NCBI RefSeq assembly: GCF_946998835.1
Contig: NZ_CAMQAZ010000009.1
Location: 22,312-86,311, forward strand
Origin: an uncultured Corynebacterium sp.
Lineage (GTDB): Bacteria; Actinomycetota; Actinomycetes; Mycobacteriales; Mycobacteriaceae
Length of the DNA: 64,000 nt
Direction: 5' to 3'
In this document: positions 17,564 through 24,343 of the stretch, in pieces
Layout: each line of letters begins with the position of its first letter
Numbering within the stretch: the stretch's first letter is position 1
Notes under the pieces: generated by a model
Seen by the model: only the letters and a program-made list of their open reading frames with translations
The model's database searches: none
Told to the model about the DNA's origin: nothing
Made by a program: the position numbers and the translations under genes

Positions 17564-18676
17564 CTAATGCTGGCGGGTTGTGGCGCGAACTCCCATGGCA
17601 ATGAGGTTCTCGCGCGAAGTTGCAGGCAGGTCGGCGTTTTCGATGGTGGCAAAAGCGCGGCTGGTCAGGCGGTCGATTTCACGTTCAACGGCATCGGCAG
17701 CGCCGGATTCGGCAATGAGATTGCGCAATTCGTCGATGTCAGCGGCAGATGTGACCGCCCCCAGGTGTTCATCGATGAAACGGGCTTTGTCCGGTGCGGA
17801 ATCGCGGTACAGGCTCAGGGCCTGGCCGACCAGAACGGTTCGCTTGCCCTCACGGAGATCGTCGCCGGCAGGCTTACCAGTGACTTCGGGGTCTCCGAAA
17901 ACTCCCAGCTGATCGTCGCGGAGCTGGAATGCCACACCGATGTCACGGCCGAAGCTGCGGTAGGCCTCAACCAGTTCCGCCGGTGCGCCTGCAATTGCGG
18001 CGCCGATGTGAAGGGGACGCTCGATGGTGTAGGCGGCAGTCTTGAACAGGTTGATTTTCTCCGCCGTGTCGACCCGGCTATCACGGCTGGCCTCGGCAGT
18101 GATGTCGAGCAGTTGGCCGCCGAGGACTTCGGTGCGCATGGCACGCCAGGGCACCAGTGCACGGTTCAGTGCCGCTGAACTGAGACCTGAAGCATGCAGC
18201 ATGTCATCAGCCCAGCTCAGCGCGACATCGCCAATGAGAATGGCAGCGGAGATGCCGAAGCGGTCGGCGGCACCGTGCCAGTTATTGGCCTCATGCTTTG
18301 CCTCGAAGACCTTGTGAATCGTCGGTGCGCCACGGCGCGTATCAGCATCGTCGATGATGTCGTCGTGGATGAGCGCACAGGCCTGGATGAGCTCTAGAGC
18401 GCTGACCGCGTTCATCACAGCCTGGGAGTCCTCTGCTGAGGCGAAACGGCCTTCGAGACCACCAGTCCCCAACCATCCCTGCCAAGCGAAAGCGGGACGC
18501 ACACGTTTTCCCCCATTGAGGACAAAAGAGTGGAGCGAATCTATGGCTTCCGTGTAGCCCTCATCGACCGACGCGACATCGGCACCGCGGCTTTTGAGGT
18601 AATCTTCCAGAGTTTTGGTAACAACTGCTGGTACTTCGCGGGGCTGCAGCGCGGCCAAATCCAGTTCTTCGCTCAT
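17564..18676 (-). CDS. idsA: Trans-prenyl diphosphate synthase (geranylgeranyl diphosphate synthase type)
   Basis: Sequentially condenses isopentenyl diphosphate with allylic primers. First Asp-rich motif IHDDIIDDADTRRG and second FQLRDDQLGVFGDP are both intact; GGKRVRPAF is the pyrophosphate-binding region near residue 55. 370 aa, matching C. glutamicum idsA (cg2384) and M. tuberculosis idsA2 by position. The start ATG 18676 has GAGAGG upstream, and a TATCCT-like -10 lies near 18713-18718. It is the first gene of the leftward operon and supplies GGPP to the neighbouring CrtB-like enzyme. Confidence 0.92.
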   Translation of the reverse strand: MSEELDLAALQPREVPAVVTKTLEDYLKSRGADVASVDEGYTEAIDSLHSFVLNGGKRVRPAFAWQGWLGTGGLEGRFASAEDSQAVMNAVSALELIQACALIHDDIIDDADTRRGAPTIHKVFEAKHEANNWHGAADRFGISAAILIGDVALSWADDMLHASGLSSAALNRALVPWRAMRTEVLGGQLLDITAEASRDSRVDTAEKINLFKTAAYTIERPLHIGAAIAGAPAELVEAYRSFGRDIGVAFQLRDDQLGVFGDPEVTGKPAGDDLREGKRTVLVGQALSLYRDSAPDKARFIDEHLGAVTSAADIDELRNLIAESGAADAVEREIDRLTSRAFATIENADLPATSRENLIAMGVRATTRQH

Positions 18677-18728
18677 GTGAGCCTCTCGTCGATGGCGGGT
18701 AATGCTGTCTCAAGGATAGGACACCGCT

Positions 18729-18734
18729 TAGTAT
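18729..18734 (+). promoter_or_regulatory. -10 box of metF (leaderless)
   Basis: TAGTAT ends 8 nt before ATG 18743, which favours that ATG over the GTG two codons earlier at 18737. Confidence 0.5.
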
Positions 18735-18742
18735 GAGTGACT

Positions 18743-19729
18743 ATGTCCTCAACAATGCCACTGTCGCCAGGCCGTCAAGTGACAATCCGCCAGGCTCTTT
18801 CCATGCCGAGCGCGGGCAGTATTCCCTTCTCAGTTGAATTTATGCCGCCGCGTGACGACGCGGCGGAGGAACGACTCCTCCGTGCCGCTGAGGCTTTCCA
18901 CGATCTTGGAGCCTCCTTTGCATCGGTGACCTATGGCGCTGGTGGTTCTAGCCGCGATCGCACTCTGCGCATCGCCGAGCGCGTTTCCAAGCAGCCGCTC
19001 ACGACACTTGTGCACCTGACATTGGTGGAACACACCGTTGATGAGCTGCGGGAAATTTTGCGCTCCTACCTTGACGCAGGGTTGACGAATCTCCTCGTTC
19101 TGCGTGGTGACCCACCAGGAGATCCGCTGGGGCCCTGGGTAGAGACCGAAGGAGGTCTGCACTACGCCAGTGAGCTGATTGAGCTGATTAAGGCCGAGCC
19201 GGAGTTCGAGAAGTTCGAAATCGGTATTGCCTCTTTCCCAGAGGGCCATTACCGCTCGCCGGACCTGGACCATGACACGCAGTACACGCTGGCTAAACTA
19301 CGCGCCGGTGCTGAGTACTCGATTACACAGATGTTCTTCGACATTGAGCACTACCTGCGCCTTCGGGATCGCTTAGTCGAAGCCGATCCTGTACATGGTG
19401 CCAAGCCCATCATCCCGGGACTGATGCCAATTACGTCGCTGCGCTCAGTACGCAGGCAGGTTGAGCTCTCCGGCGCACAGTTGCCATCCGATTTGGAGGA
19501 ACGCCTAATCAAGGCGGCAGATGGTGATGAACAAGCCAACAAGGACGAAATCCGCAAGATTGGTATCGAGTTCTCGACCAATATGGCAGAGCGACTCATC
19601 TCCGAGGGCGTACCGGGTCTGCACTTTATGACCATGAACTTCGCCCGCGCATCCCAGGAGGTTTTGCATAACCTCGGCATGGCTCCCGCATGGGGTACTG
19701 GTCAGGATATGCTGCGCGGTGGTTTTTAA
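18743..19729 (+). CDS. metF: Methylenetetrahydrofolate reductase
   Basis: Reduces 5,10-methylene-THF to 5-methyl-THF, the methyl donor for methionine synthesis. The 328-residue TIM-barrel flavoprotein shows FSVEFMPPRDDAAEE, SVTYGAGGSSRDRT, NLLVLRGDPPGDP, SFPEGHY and ITQMFFDIEHYLR, all typical MetF blocks. Divergent from idsA with a 66-bp gap. The positional relative in M. tuberculosis is Rv2172c, which is more diverged from classical MetF than this one appears to be. Confidence 0.94.
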   Translation: MSSTMPLSPGRQVTIRQALSMPSAGSIPFSVEFMPPRDDAAEERLLRAAEAFHDLGASFASVTYGAGGSSRDRTLRIAERVSKQPLTTLVHLTLVEHTVDELREILRSYLDAGLTNLLVLRGDPPGDPLGPWVETEGGLHYASELIELIKAEPEFEKFEIGIASFPEGHYRSPDLDHDTQYTLAKLRAGAEYSITQMFFDIEHYLRLRDRLVEADPVHGAKPIIPGLMPITSLRSVRRQVELSGAQLPSDLEERLIKAADGDEQANKDEIRKIGIEFSTNMAERLISEGVPGLHFMTMNFARASQEVLHNLGMAPAWGTGQDMLRGGF

Positions 19730-19747
19730 CAGCGAGGTTTTTAACAG

Positions 19748-20431
19748 CTAAAAGTCCTGCATATCGCGGATGCGCCGCGCCCACAGGATTCCTAGCGCAG
19801 AGGCCAAGACACCAGCCGCTGTGCTCACACCGGCAAACAACAGGAATTGGTTCCGCTTGGTGGAGCCCGCGGGCGATGATGCCCACACCGTGTGGTCTTC
19901 GCCACTGGCGAGTTGCCACTCCACCCTGTTGGGTTCCGTTTGTCGGCCATTCGAATCAGTAACTTGTTCTGGGAACGCAACTACGAAGTCAACCTTCGCG
20001 CCGGGCAGGTGGGTCAAATCCATGTGGCCGTTCATCGACACCTTGCCGCCGCCGGTGCGGTCCAGGTCGATGTCGATGCGATCGTCGGAAAGCTGGCGGA
20101 GTGTGTCGGTGAGTTCGATGAAGTGCAGCCTGTCGAAGGTGATTTCCACCTTGCCGGTGGAGGGGTCGATGACTTCCCGTGAGACGCGGCCAGCGAGATC
20201 TTCAGGCGTTTGCCATTGTTCAAACTGGGAGCGGACCCTCGCCTCCGGAGTGACGTGAATTGTTCCCGAAATCCTATCGTCTCCGGTGATGGTAATGCCC
20301 GCCTGTGCGTCAAAGCAGCCGCTGAGCGGAAAGATGGCAGCTATCCCGGCGAGCGCTGCGGCGATGCGCAGGCTCGGATGCCGCGGAGGCGTCGATAGGG
20401 GGTCACTCGGTGATGGTGTCACGGGGTACAT
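19748..20431 (-). CDS. lppM: LppM-family lipoprotein
   Basis: A 227-residue envelope lipoprotein related to M. tuberculosis Rv2171 (DUF3153). The lipobox is in FPLSGCFDAQAG; the body has the beta-rich repeat of this family (GTIHVTPEARVRSQFE, KVEITFDRLHFIEL), and a C-terminal hydrophobic segment (FAGVSTAAGVLASALGILWA) gives a second membrane anchor. It overlaps the 3' end of the upstream GNAT gene by 29 bp, so the two are co-transcribed. In mycobacteria LppM is linked to phosphatidylinositol-mannoside biology, which fits this locus; that role is inferred here. Confidence 0.85.
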   Translation of the reverse strand: MYPVTPSPSDPLSTPPRHPSLRIAAALAGIAAIFPLSGCFDAQAGITITGDDRISGTIHVTPEARVRSQFEQWQTPEDLAGRVSREVIDPSTGKVEITFDRLHFIELTDTLRQLSDDRIDIDLDRTGGGKVSMNGHMDLTHLPGAKVDFVVAFPEQVTDSNGRQTEPNRVEWQLASGEDHTVWASSPAGSTKRNQFLLFAGVSTAAGVLASALGILWARRIRDMQDF

Positions 20432-21014
20432 CTACTCCTAGAACTGCAAAGGGGCGGGAATCCCCTGTGAAATAAAAGTTCCTTAAAACATCTTTGAATC
20501 CAAATTGACGGTAGAGCCGCCATGCCCTATTCGCTTCGTTTGGGTACTCCGGAGTAGACAACAGCACCCGGGCTTCTGGCCGTGAGTCTATTAACTCGCG
20601 TAGTAGCTTTTTGCCGATTCCTTTTCCCTGAAAACTAGGGTGAATGTGAATCTCGGAAAGCTCGGCGTAGTTTCGCAAGAGCTTGACGACGTCCGGAAGT
20701 GACCGGCCCTCCATGAGTAAGCCATCCCTGACCTGTCGATACCACCAATGTATCTCCAAACCCGTTCGGCAGTAACCGATTCCCACTAATGGATAGCGGG
20801 GGTCCTGGAGGGCTTGAGTGGGGGAGAGTCCTTCCGGGTGGGCGATGGCGGCGACAGCCATGAACCCCGGCTGCGTGGTTTGTTTCTGCCATTCATGGAT
20901 ACGGCCCGGCAAGATTGCGGGGTTGTATTTCATCGCGGTGATGTAGAGTGCCACTGCTTCGTGCAGGCGGAGGTTGAAGTCTCCTGCTGTCATCGGAACC
21001 ACGCTGTATTTCAC
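20403..21014 (-). CDS. GNAT-family N-acetyltransferase
   Basis: A 203-residue acetyl-CoA-dependent acetyltransferase. The acetyl-CoA pyrophosphate loop is IHPSFQGKGIGKKLLREL, preceded by the LSEIHIH strand and followed by AWRLYRQFGFKDVLRNFYF near the C-terminus. Positional match to M. tuberculosis Rv2170, for which lysine or amino-acid acetylation has been proposed; the substrate is not readable here. The GTG start at 21014 is supported by a -10 box (TAATCT on the minus strand) 7 nt upstream, indicating a leaderless mRNA. Confidence 0.85.
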   Translation of the reverse strand: MKYSVVPMTAGDFNLRLHEAVALYITAMKYNPAILPGRIHEWQKQTTQPGFMAVAAIAHPEGLSPTQALQDPRYPLVGIGYCRTGLEIHWWYRQVRDGLLMEGRSLPDVVKLLRNYAELSEIHIHPSFQGKGIGKKLLRELIDSRPEARVLLSTPEYPNEANRAWRLYRQFGFKDVLRNFYFTGDSRPFAVLGVDVPRDTITE

Positions 21015-21021
21015 AGTGACC

Positions 21022-21027
21022 AGATTA
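21022..21027 (-). promoter_or_regulatory. -10 box of the GNAT gene (leaderless)
   Basis: On the minus strand TAATCT ends 7 nt before GTG 21014. Confidence 0.45.
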
Positions 21028-21074
21028 GCTACTTAGTCGAAATTGGTTGAGGGGATTACGACACTAAAGTTAAA

Positions 21075-21090
21075 TCGAACATGCGTTCGA
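21075..21090. promoter_or_regulatory. SOS box (LexA operator)
   Basis: TCGAACATGCGTTCGA matches the actinobacterial LexA consensus TCGAAC-N4-GTTCGA at all twelve conserved positions. It lies between the divergent GNAT and HEPN genes, 110 bp before the HEPN start; a TAAATT -10-like box lies at 21123-21128. Confidence 0.85.
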
Positions 21091-21199
21091 AGATGTGGGG
21101 TAGGGCAATCCGGGGTTGGGGATAAATTACAGTCGACCCCGCAAGGGGAAAGGAAATACGCGCTCATGTGAATGCTGATACGAATAGGAGGGCAGTGCG

Positions 21200-21694
21200 G
21201 TGGCAATGTCGAACGTAGTTGAGTTTAGGGCGATTTCTCAGTCGGGTTCGGTTGCGCCGGTTGGTGTCTCAAAGCAGTCCTTGGAGCTTCTGGGGCGGGC
21301 TGAGGCTCTGCTGGTGAATGCTCAGGGGGCGGACTCTGATGAGATGCTGGAGCTTTCCTATCTTGCAGCGCTGCGCTGTGCCGGTGCGCTATTGAATCGG
21401 GGTGACCTGCCGGCGGTTGGAGGCACTGGCGGTAACTCGGGTGCGCGCTCGAACTCGACGGTTAGGCGTCGCCGTTTGGCGCCACAGAGTGCATGGTTGC
21501 GTTTGAAAAAGGAGCAGCCTGAGTTTGCCTGCTGGGTGGCCAAGTTTGAGCAGTTTACTGCGTTACGTGAAGAGGTTCGGTTGGGTATTGCGCGTCGTAT
21601 TGATCGGCGTTGGGCGCAGGAGTTGTGGGAGCTCAGCTGTGAGTTTGTGGAAGTTGTCCGAGCAGAATTGGGCGTTTTGCCAGCAGTTGCGTAG
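21200..21694 (+). CDS. SAV_6107-type HEPN domain protein, probably SOS-regulated
   Basis: A 164-residue all-helical protein. After a short N-terminus, SLELLGRAEALLVNAQ and LELSYLAALRCAGALL form the first helical pair; the C-terminal half AWLRLKKEQPEFACWVAKF ... REEVRLGIARRI matches the SAV_6107 HEPN family found in actinobacteria. HEPN folds often act as RNases or nucleotidyltransferase partners, but the RNase R-x4-6-H motif is not evident. GTG 21200 has AGGAGG 8 nt upstream. The LexA box before it points to induction on DNA damage. Function unknown. Confidence 0.8.
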   Translation: MAMSNVVEFRAISQSGSVAPVGVSKQSLELLGRAEALLVNAQGADSDEMLELSYLAALRCAGALLNRGDLPAVGGTGGNSGARSNSTVRRRRLAPQSAWLRLKKEQPEFACWVAKFEQFTALREEVRLGIARRIDRRWAQELWELSCEFVEVVRAELGVLPAVA

Positions 21695-21712
21695 GAGGAG
21701 TGGGGTTGTAGC

Positions 21713-21727
21713 GGAAAGTTACTTTCC
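21713..21727 (+). terminator. Short hairpin after the HEPN gene
   Basis: GGAAAG-TTA-CTTTCC forms a perfect 6-bp stem 19 bp after the stop, without a U-tract. Weak terminator or mRNA end structure. Confidence 0.35.
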
Positions 21728-21800
21728 TGAATAAATGGGGGATTGGTCGAATTCATGGAACAATAGAGGGGGAGTCGCCCGTTAAAGGGGTAAGAATGAA

Positions 21801-21821
21801 GCTAACGGACGCCGCGTTAGC
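21801..21821. repeat. Inverted repeat before the DUF3040 gene
   Basis: GCTAACG-GACGCCG-CGTTAGC, a perfect 7-bp stem. It is contained in a 13-codon mini-frame (ATG 21796 to TGA 21837) that has AAGGGG 6 nt upstream, so it may be part of a leader peptide or an operator. Confidence 0.4.
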
Positions 21822-21926
21822 AGCAGGTGGCCTGTGATTAACTTTGTTGTATCGGCACTGTTAGTTTGGGGTCGAGGCCCGTCGGTATCGCGGCGGGTAA
21901 TGCTCAAAGTAGGCGATGGAGGAATT

Positions 21927-22370
21927 GTGGGACTATCTGAGCACGAACAGCGGATGCTCGATGAAATCGAGTCTGCACTCTACGCTGAGGATCCTAAATT
22001 TAGTTCGACGATGGCCGGAAATGCATTCAGCTTTCCGGAGGAAAAAGGCGCACCCCGTGGTTTTTCCATTCAGGTAATCGCGCTCATGCTCCTCGGTCTG
22101 CTGATGCTGATTGGCGGCGTCGCTCTGTTCTCCGTGAGTGCTTGGTTTATTGTGCTATCGGTTGCCGGTTTTGGCCTTATGTTTGGTGCCGGTGTTTGGG
22201 CGCTGACCGGTGCCGGCAAGCAGGGGAAGGGGAATTCCTCTCAGGGCCTTAGCTTTGGTAAAGCCAAGCCCGGATCGGCCAAGGGGCGTCGTGGCGTATC
22301 GGGTGGCCGTGGTTCCTCTGGCGACTCCACGTTGGAGTCGCGTTTCCGTGGCCGCTTTGAGGGGCGTTAG
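21927..22370 (+). CDS. DUF3040 membrane protein
   Basis: A 147-residue protein of a family conserved beside mraZ in actinobacteria. The N-terminal signature GLSEHEQRMLDEIESALYAEDPKF begins right after GTG 21927, which has GGAGG just upstream, so the earlier in-frame starts (GTG 21834) are less likely. Two transmembrane segments follow (VIALMLLGLLMLIGGVALF; WFIVLSVAGFGLMFGAGVWAL), then a basic Gly/Ser/Arg-rich tail. Function unknown; location at the edge of the division cluster suggests an envelope role. Confidence 0.8.
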   Translation: MGLSEHEQRMLDEIESALYAEDPKFSSTMAGNAFSFPEEKGAPRGFSIQVIALMLLGLLMLIGGVALFSVSAWFIVLSVAGFGLMFGAGVWALTGAGKQGKGNSSQGLSFGKAKPGSAKGRRGVSGGRGSSGDSTLESRFRGRFEGR

Positions 22371-22438
22371 GGAAGGCCCGGTAGCGGGTAAAGCCTCAGG
22401 ATTGAGAAGCTCGGAATCGATAAGTGGGGACAAGTCAG

Positions 22439-22461
22439 AAGTGGCTTGTCGCCACTTTTGT
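22439..22461 (+). terminator. Terminator after the DUF3040 gene
   Basis: AAGTGGC-TTGTC-GCCACTT followed by TTGT. The IS remnant begins at 22462, directly after this hairpin. Confidence 0.55.
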
Positions 22462-23013
22462 GTTAAGTAAAGAAAAGCGTGTCTTGACCCCATCGTTGGT
22501 CCCTGGCGATCGTGACCGGATTGTCAGGGACTTTTCTGTATGTAGATACAGCCACCAATCCATTACTGTGCGTTGATGCGGTAGGTGTCGATGTGGGTGT
22601 GGGGATGATCCACCAGCCTCGTCGGAATCGGTGGTGCATGGTTTGCCTTGTTGCACCATGGTGTGCGGCGAAGGTGGTTAGAGATTGAGTGCCGGTAGCC
22701 CATTGGATGAACCAGGCCATGGTGGCGGTGTTTTTGTTGTGTGTTTGGGTGCTGCGGGTAAAGGAGTGTCCGCAGTGGGTGCAGCGCCAGCGGGTGGTTG
22801 ATTTGCTATTGGTGTCGTTTTTATTTGTTGGCTGGCCGCATAGTGGGCAGCTGGGACGGTTGGTGGTCATCCTTTAATCCAACCGGTGTGCGGTTAGCGC
22901 AAATGTGGCCGGAGTTGTGGTGGGCAATAGCTTTCGGGGAGCTATTATTTGGTGGTTTATGGGGTGTGGTCTGGGGTTATGGTGGAATGCGGACACACTT
23001 TTCTTTACTTAAC
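22462..23013. mobile_element. Internally deleted IS1249-like insertion sequence (552 bp)
   Basis: Terminal inverted repeats of 22 bp with one mismatch: the left end starts GTTAAGTAAAGAAAAG at 22462 and the right end is its complement, ending at 23013. A truncated transposase gene on the minus strand starts inside. IS1249 of C. xerosis is about 1.4 kb, so more than half the internal sequence is gone while both ends remain, like a MITE. No target-site duplication is visible (left flank ACTTTTGT, right flank CCGATTTG), which suggests an old insertion. Confidence 0.75.
22463..22870 (-). pseudogene. Truncated, frameshifted transposase (IS1249-like)
   Basis: About the first 75 residues are transposase-like: a zinc ribbon (CPLCGQPT ... 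RWRCTHCGHSFTR), then a helix-turn-helix (LTTFAAHHGATRQTMHHRFRRGWW). After this the frame breaks down: the conserved-looking segments HIDTYRINAQ and WIGGCIYIQ lie in another frame with a stop between them. The stop codon of the open frame falls in the left terminal repeat. The DDE catalytic region is missing, so the element cannot move itself. Confidence 0.75.
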
Positions 23014-23087
23014 CCGATTTGTCTGCCCGACTTGTCGATGGTTTTCCGGCACTTATGCGCGCGGTGTTGGTTCTGCCTGCGCTCATT

Positions 23088-23128
23088 TCGATGAGCTATT
23101 CACTTGTGGCCAGGCTATAGCTCATCGA
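23088..23128. repeat. Perfect 12-bp inverted repeat
   Basis: TCGATGAGCTAT (23088-23099) and ATAGCTCATCGA (23117-23128) flank a 17-bp spacer. Neither a gene nor a U-tract adjoins it; it lies 75 bp outside the IS end. Confidence 0.7.
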
Positions 23129-23138
23129 TGTGTGAATG

Positions 23139-23216
23139 CCACCCCTTCGCCCCACCGAGGATTCCCACTTCGCCCCACCGAGGGTTCCCACTTCGCCCCA
23201 CCTTGATGTTGGGGCG
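23139..23216 (+). repeat. 23-bp tandem repeats and terminal hairpin
   Basis: The core TTCGCCCCACCGAGG recurs at 23146, 23169 and (shortened) 23192, an exact 23-bp period. The last unit pairs with the sequence after it (CGCCCCA 23194-23200, TGGGGCG 23210-23216). Confidence 0.75.
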
Positions 23217-23270
23217 GTGATGCGCACTATTTTATGTGACTAATGTTGCTGATGGGGCTAGCGTGATGCG

Positions 23271-23309
23271 GCGCCCTGAAGGGGCGCGGGTGCGTGCCCC
23301 ACTTTTTTG
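23271..23309 (+). terminator. GC-rich hairpins with T-run
   Basis: GCGCCC (23271-23276) pairs with GGGCGC (23282-23287); alternatively GGGGC (23281-23285) pairs with GCCCC (23296-23300), followed by ACTTTTTTG. It isolates the mraZ promoter region from upstream transcription. Between 23014 and 23647 I see no gene, only these repeats and the mraZ control region. Confidence 0.55.
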
Positions 23310-23428
23310 TGATGCTTTACTCCTGGCAGTGTTTTCTTAAAAGGCCACGTCAGATGGGGTAAATAGAAAGTGGAAATGGGATTATATCTCTGGCATCGCG
23401 TCAGTTTTTCTCCATCCACTGTTGATAG

Positions 23429-23453
23429 TGGGGGATAGTGGGGTAAAGTGGGG
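23429..23453 (+). promoter_or_regulatory. MraZ operator: three TGGGG repeats
   Basis: TGGGG begins at 23429, 23439 and 23449, exactly 10 bp apart. MraZ of E. coli and other bacteria binds TGGGN direct repeats separated by 5 bp, so this should be the autoregulatory site of mraZ. It lies about 195 bp before the ATG. Confidence 0.8.
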
Positions 23454-23647
23454 CGTGATGTTGATTGAGGTTGGTCAACATTGCAGAAGTGAATATCCGA
23501 TTTGCGCTTAAGGTTTGGCGAGATTTCGGCACCATCGACAAGCGTGGCCTACTGGCTTCGCTTGAAGGGAATGCCTAAATCTCACCGCACGGCAAGCGTT
23601 TGTGCGTCGACATTGTGGTTGACACGGGGATAGGAGGCCAGTGACGC

Positions 23648-24079
23648 ATGTTTCTGGGCACCTACACTCCGAAGCTTGATGACAAGGGGCGCCTGACGTT
23701 GCCGGCGAAGTTCCGTGAGGACCTCGCTGGTGGCCTGATGGTCACTAAGGGGCAGGATCATTCTCTGGCGGTGTATCCGAAAGAGGAGTTCGTCAAATTG
23801 GCTCAGCGGGCTACCAAGGCCTCTCGCACGAATGCCAAGGCGCGAGCTTTCATTCGAAATCTTGCCGCAAGCACCGATGAGCAGCGCCCCGATGGTTCAG
23901 GTCGAATTACGTTGTCGATGGATCATCGTCGGTACGCGAATCTTTCCAAAGAGTGCGTGGTTATCGGTTCAATTGACTTTCTGGAGATCTGGGACAAAGA
24001 GTCCTGGGAGGCCTACCAGGCGGAGCATGAAGCAGATTTCTCCGAAGGTGAGGATGACTCGCTGTTCGGTGTTTTATAA
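23648..24079 (+). CDS. mraZ: Transcriptional regulator MraZ
   Basis: A 143-residue AbrB-fold regulator of the division and cell-wall cluster that forms ring oligomers. Both DxxxR repeats are present: [16 protein letters not shown] near the N-terminus and [14 protein letters not shown] in the second half. AGGAGG lies 8-9 nt before ATG 23648. The TGGGG repeat array upstream implies autoregulation. In C. glutamicum MraZ represses mraZ and affects ftsEX. Confidence 0.96.
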   Translation: MFLGTYTPKLDDKGRLTLPAKFREDLAGGLMVTKGQDHSLAVYPKEEFVKLAQRATKASRTNAKARAFIRNLAASTDEQRPDGSGRITLSMDHRRYANLSKECVVIGSIDFLEIWDKESWEAYQAEHEADFSEGEDDSLFGVL

Positions 24080-24134
24080 ACCGCTTGGAATAACGGAAAA
24101 GAGGGAATGTCCGCATGGACTCTGCCTGATAGCC

Positions 24135-24203
24135 CCTGGTGTACTTCCCCGATACCAGGTTCTGTCGGGCGGGGTCCTGTGAGCATCCCCGCTTTTTGGT
24201 TTT
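24135..24203 (+). terminator. Tandem hairpins ending in a T-run between mraZ and rsmH
   Basis: CCTGGT (24135-24140)/ACCAGG (24154-24159) is followed by GCGGGG (24169-24174), a 12-nt loop, CCCCGC (24187-24192) and TTTTTGGTTTT. The second hairpin has the form of an intrinsic terminator or attenuator. Confidence 0.7.
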
Positions 24204-24343
24204 AAGCAGCAATGGCAGCATTCCCGGTAGTGCGCTTGCGGTGCAGTCTGGTTGCTGGCGCGGTGTACGTCGTCAAGCAAATCGGAGCAAAACATTCAAT
24301 AGTTTCTCTGGCCAGAGCAAACACACCCGGTAAGGAGGGGGAA

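Noticed and set aside
22454..23021. Target-site duplication flanking the IS remnant
   Set aside because: The 8-bp flanks ACTTTTGT and CCGATTTG do not match; no longer or shifted direct repeat is visible.
22798..23206. Small plus-strand frames within and after the IS remnant
   Set aside because: They run through the right terminal repeat and across the tandem repeats, with Trp/Gly-rich, non-protein-like composition.
23139..23216. Possible CRISPR array
   Set aside because: Only three units, head-to-tail with 8-bp near-identical joints instead of unique spacers, and no cas genes nearby.
24212..24343. N-terminal extension of RsmH
   Set aside because: The strong ribosome-binding site directly before ATG 24344 and family length favour the shorter protein; the extension lies just after a terminator hairpin.
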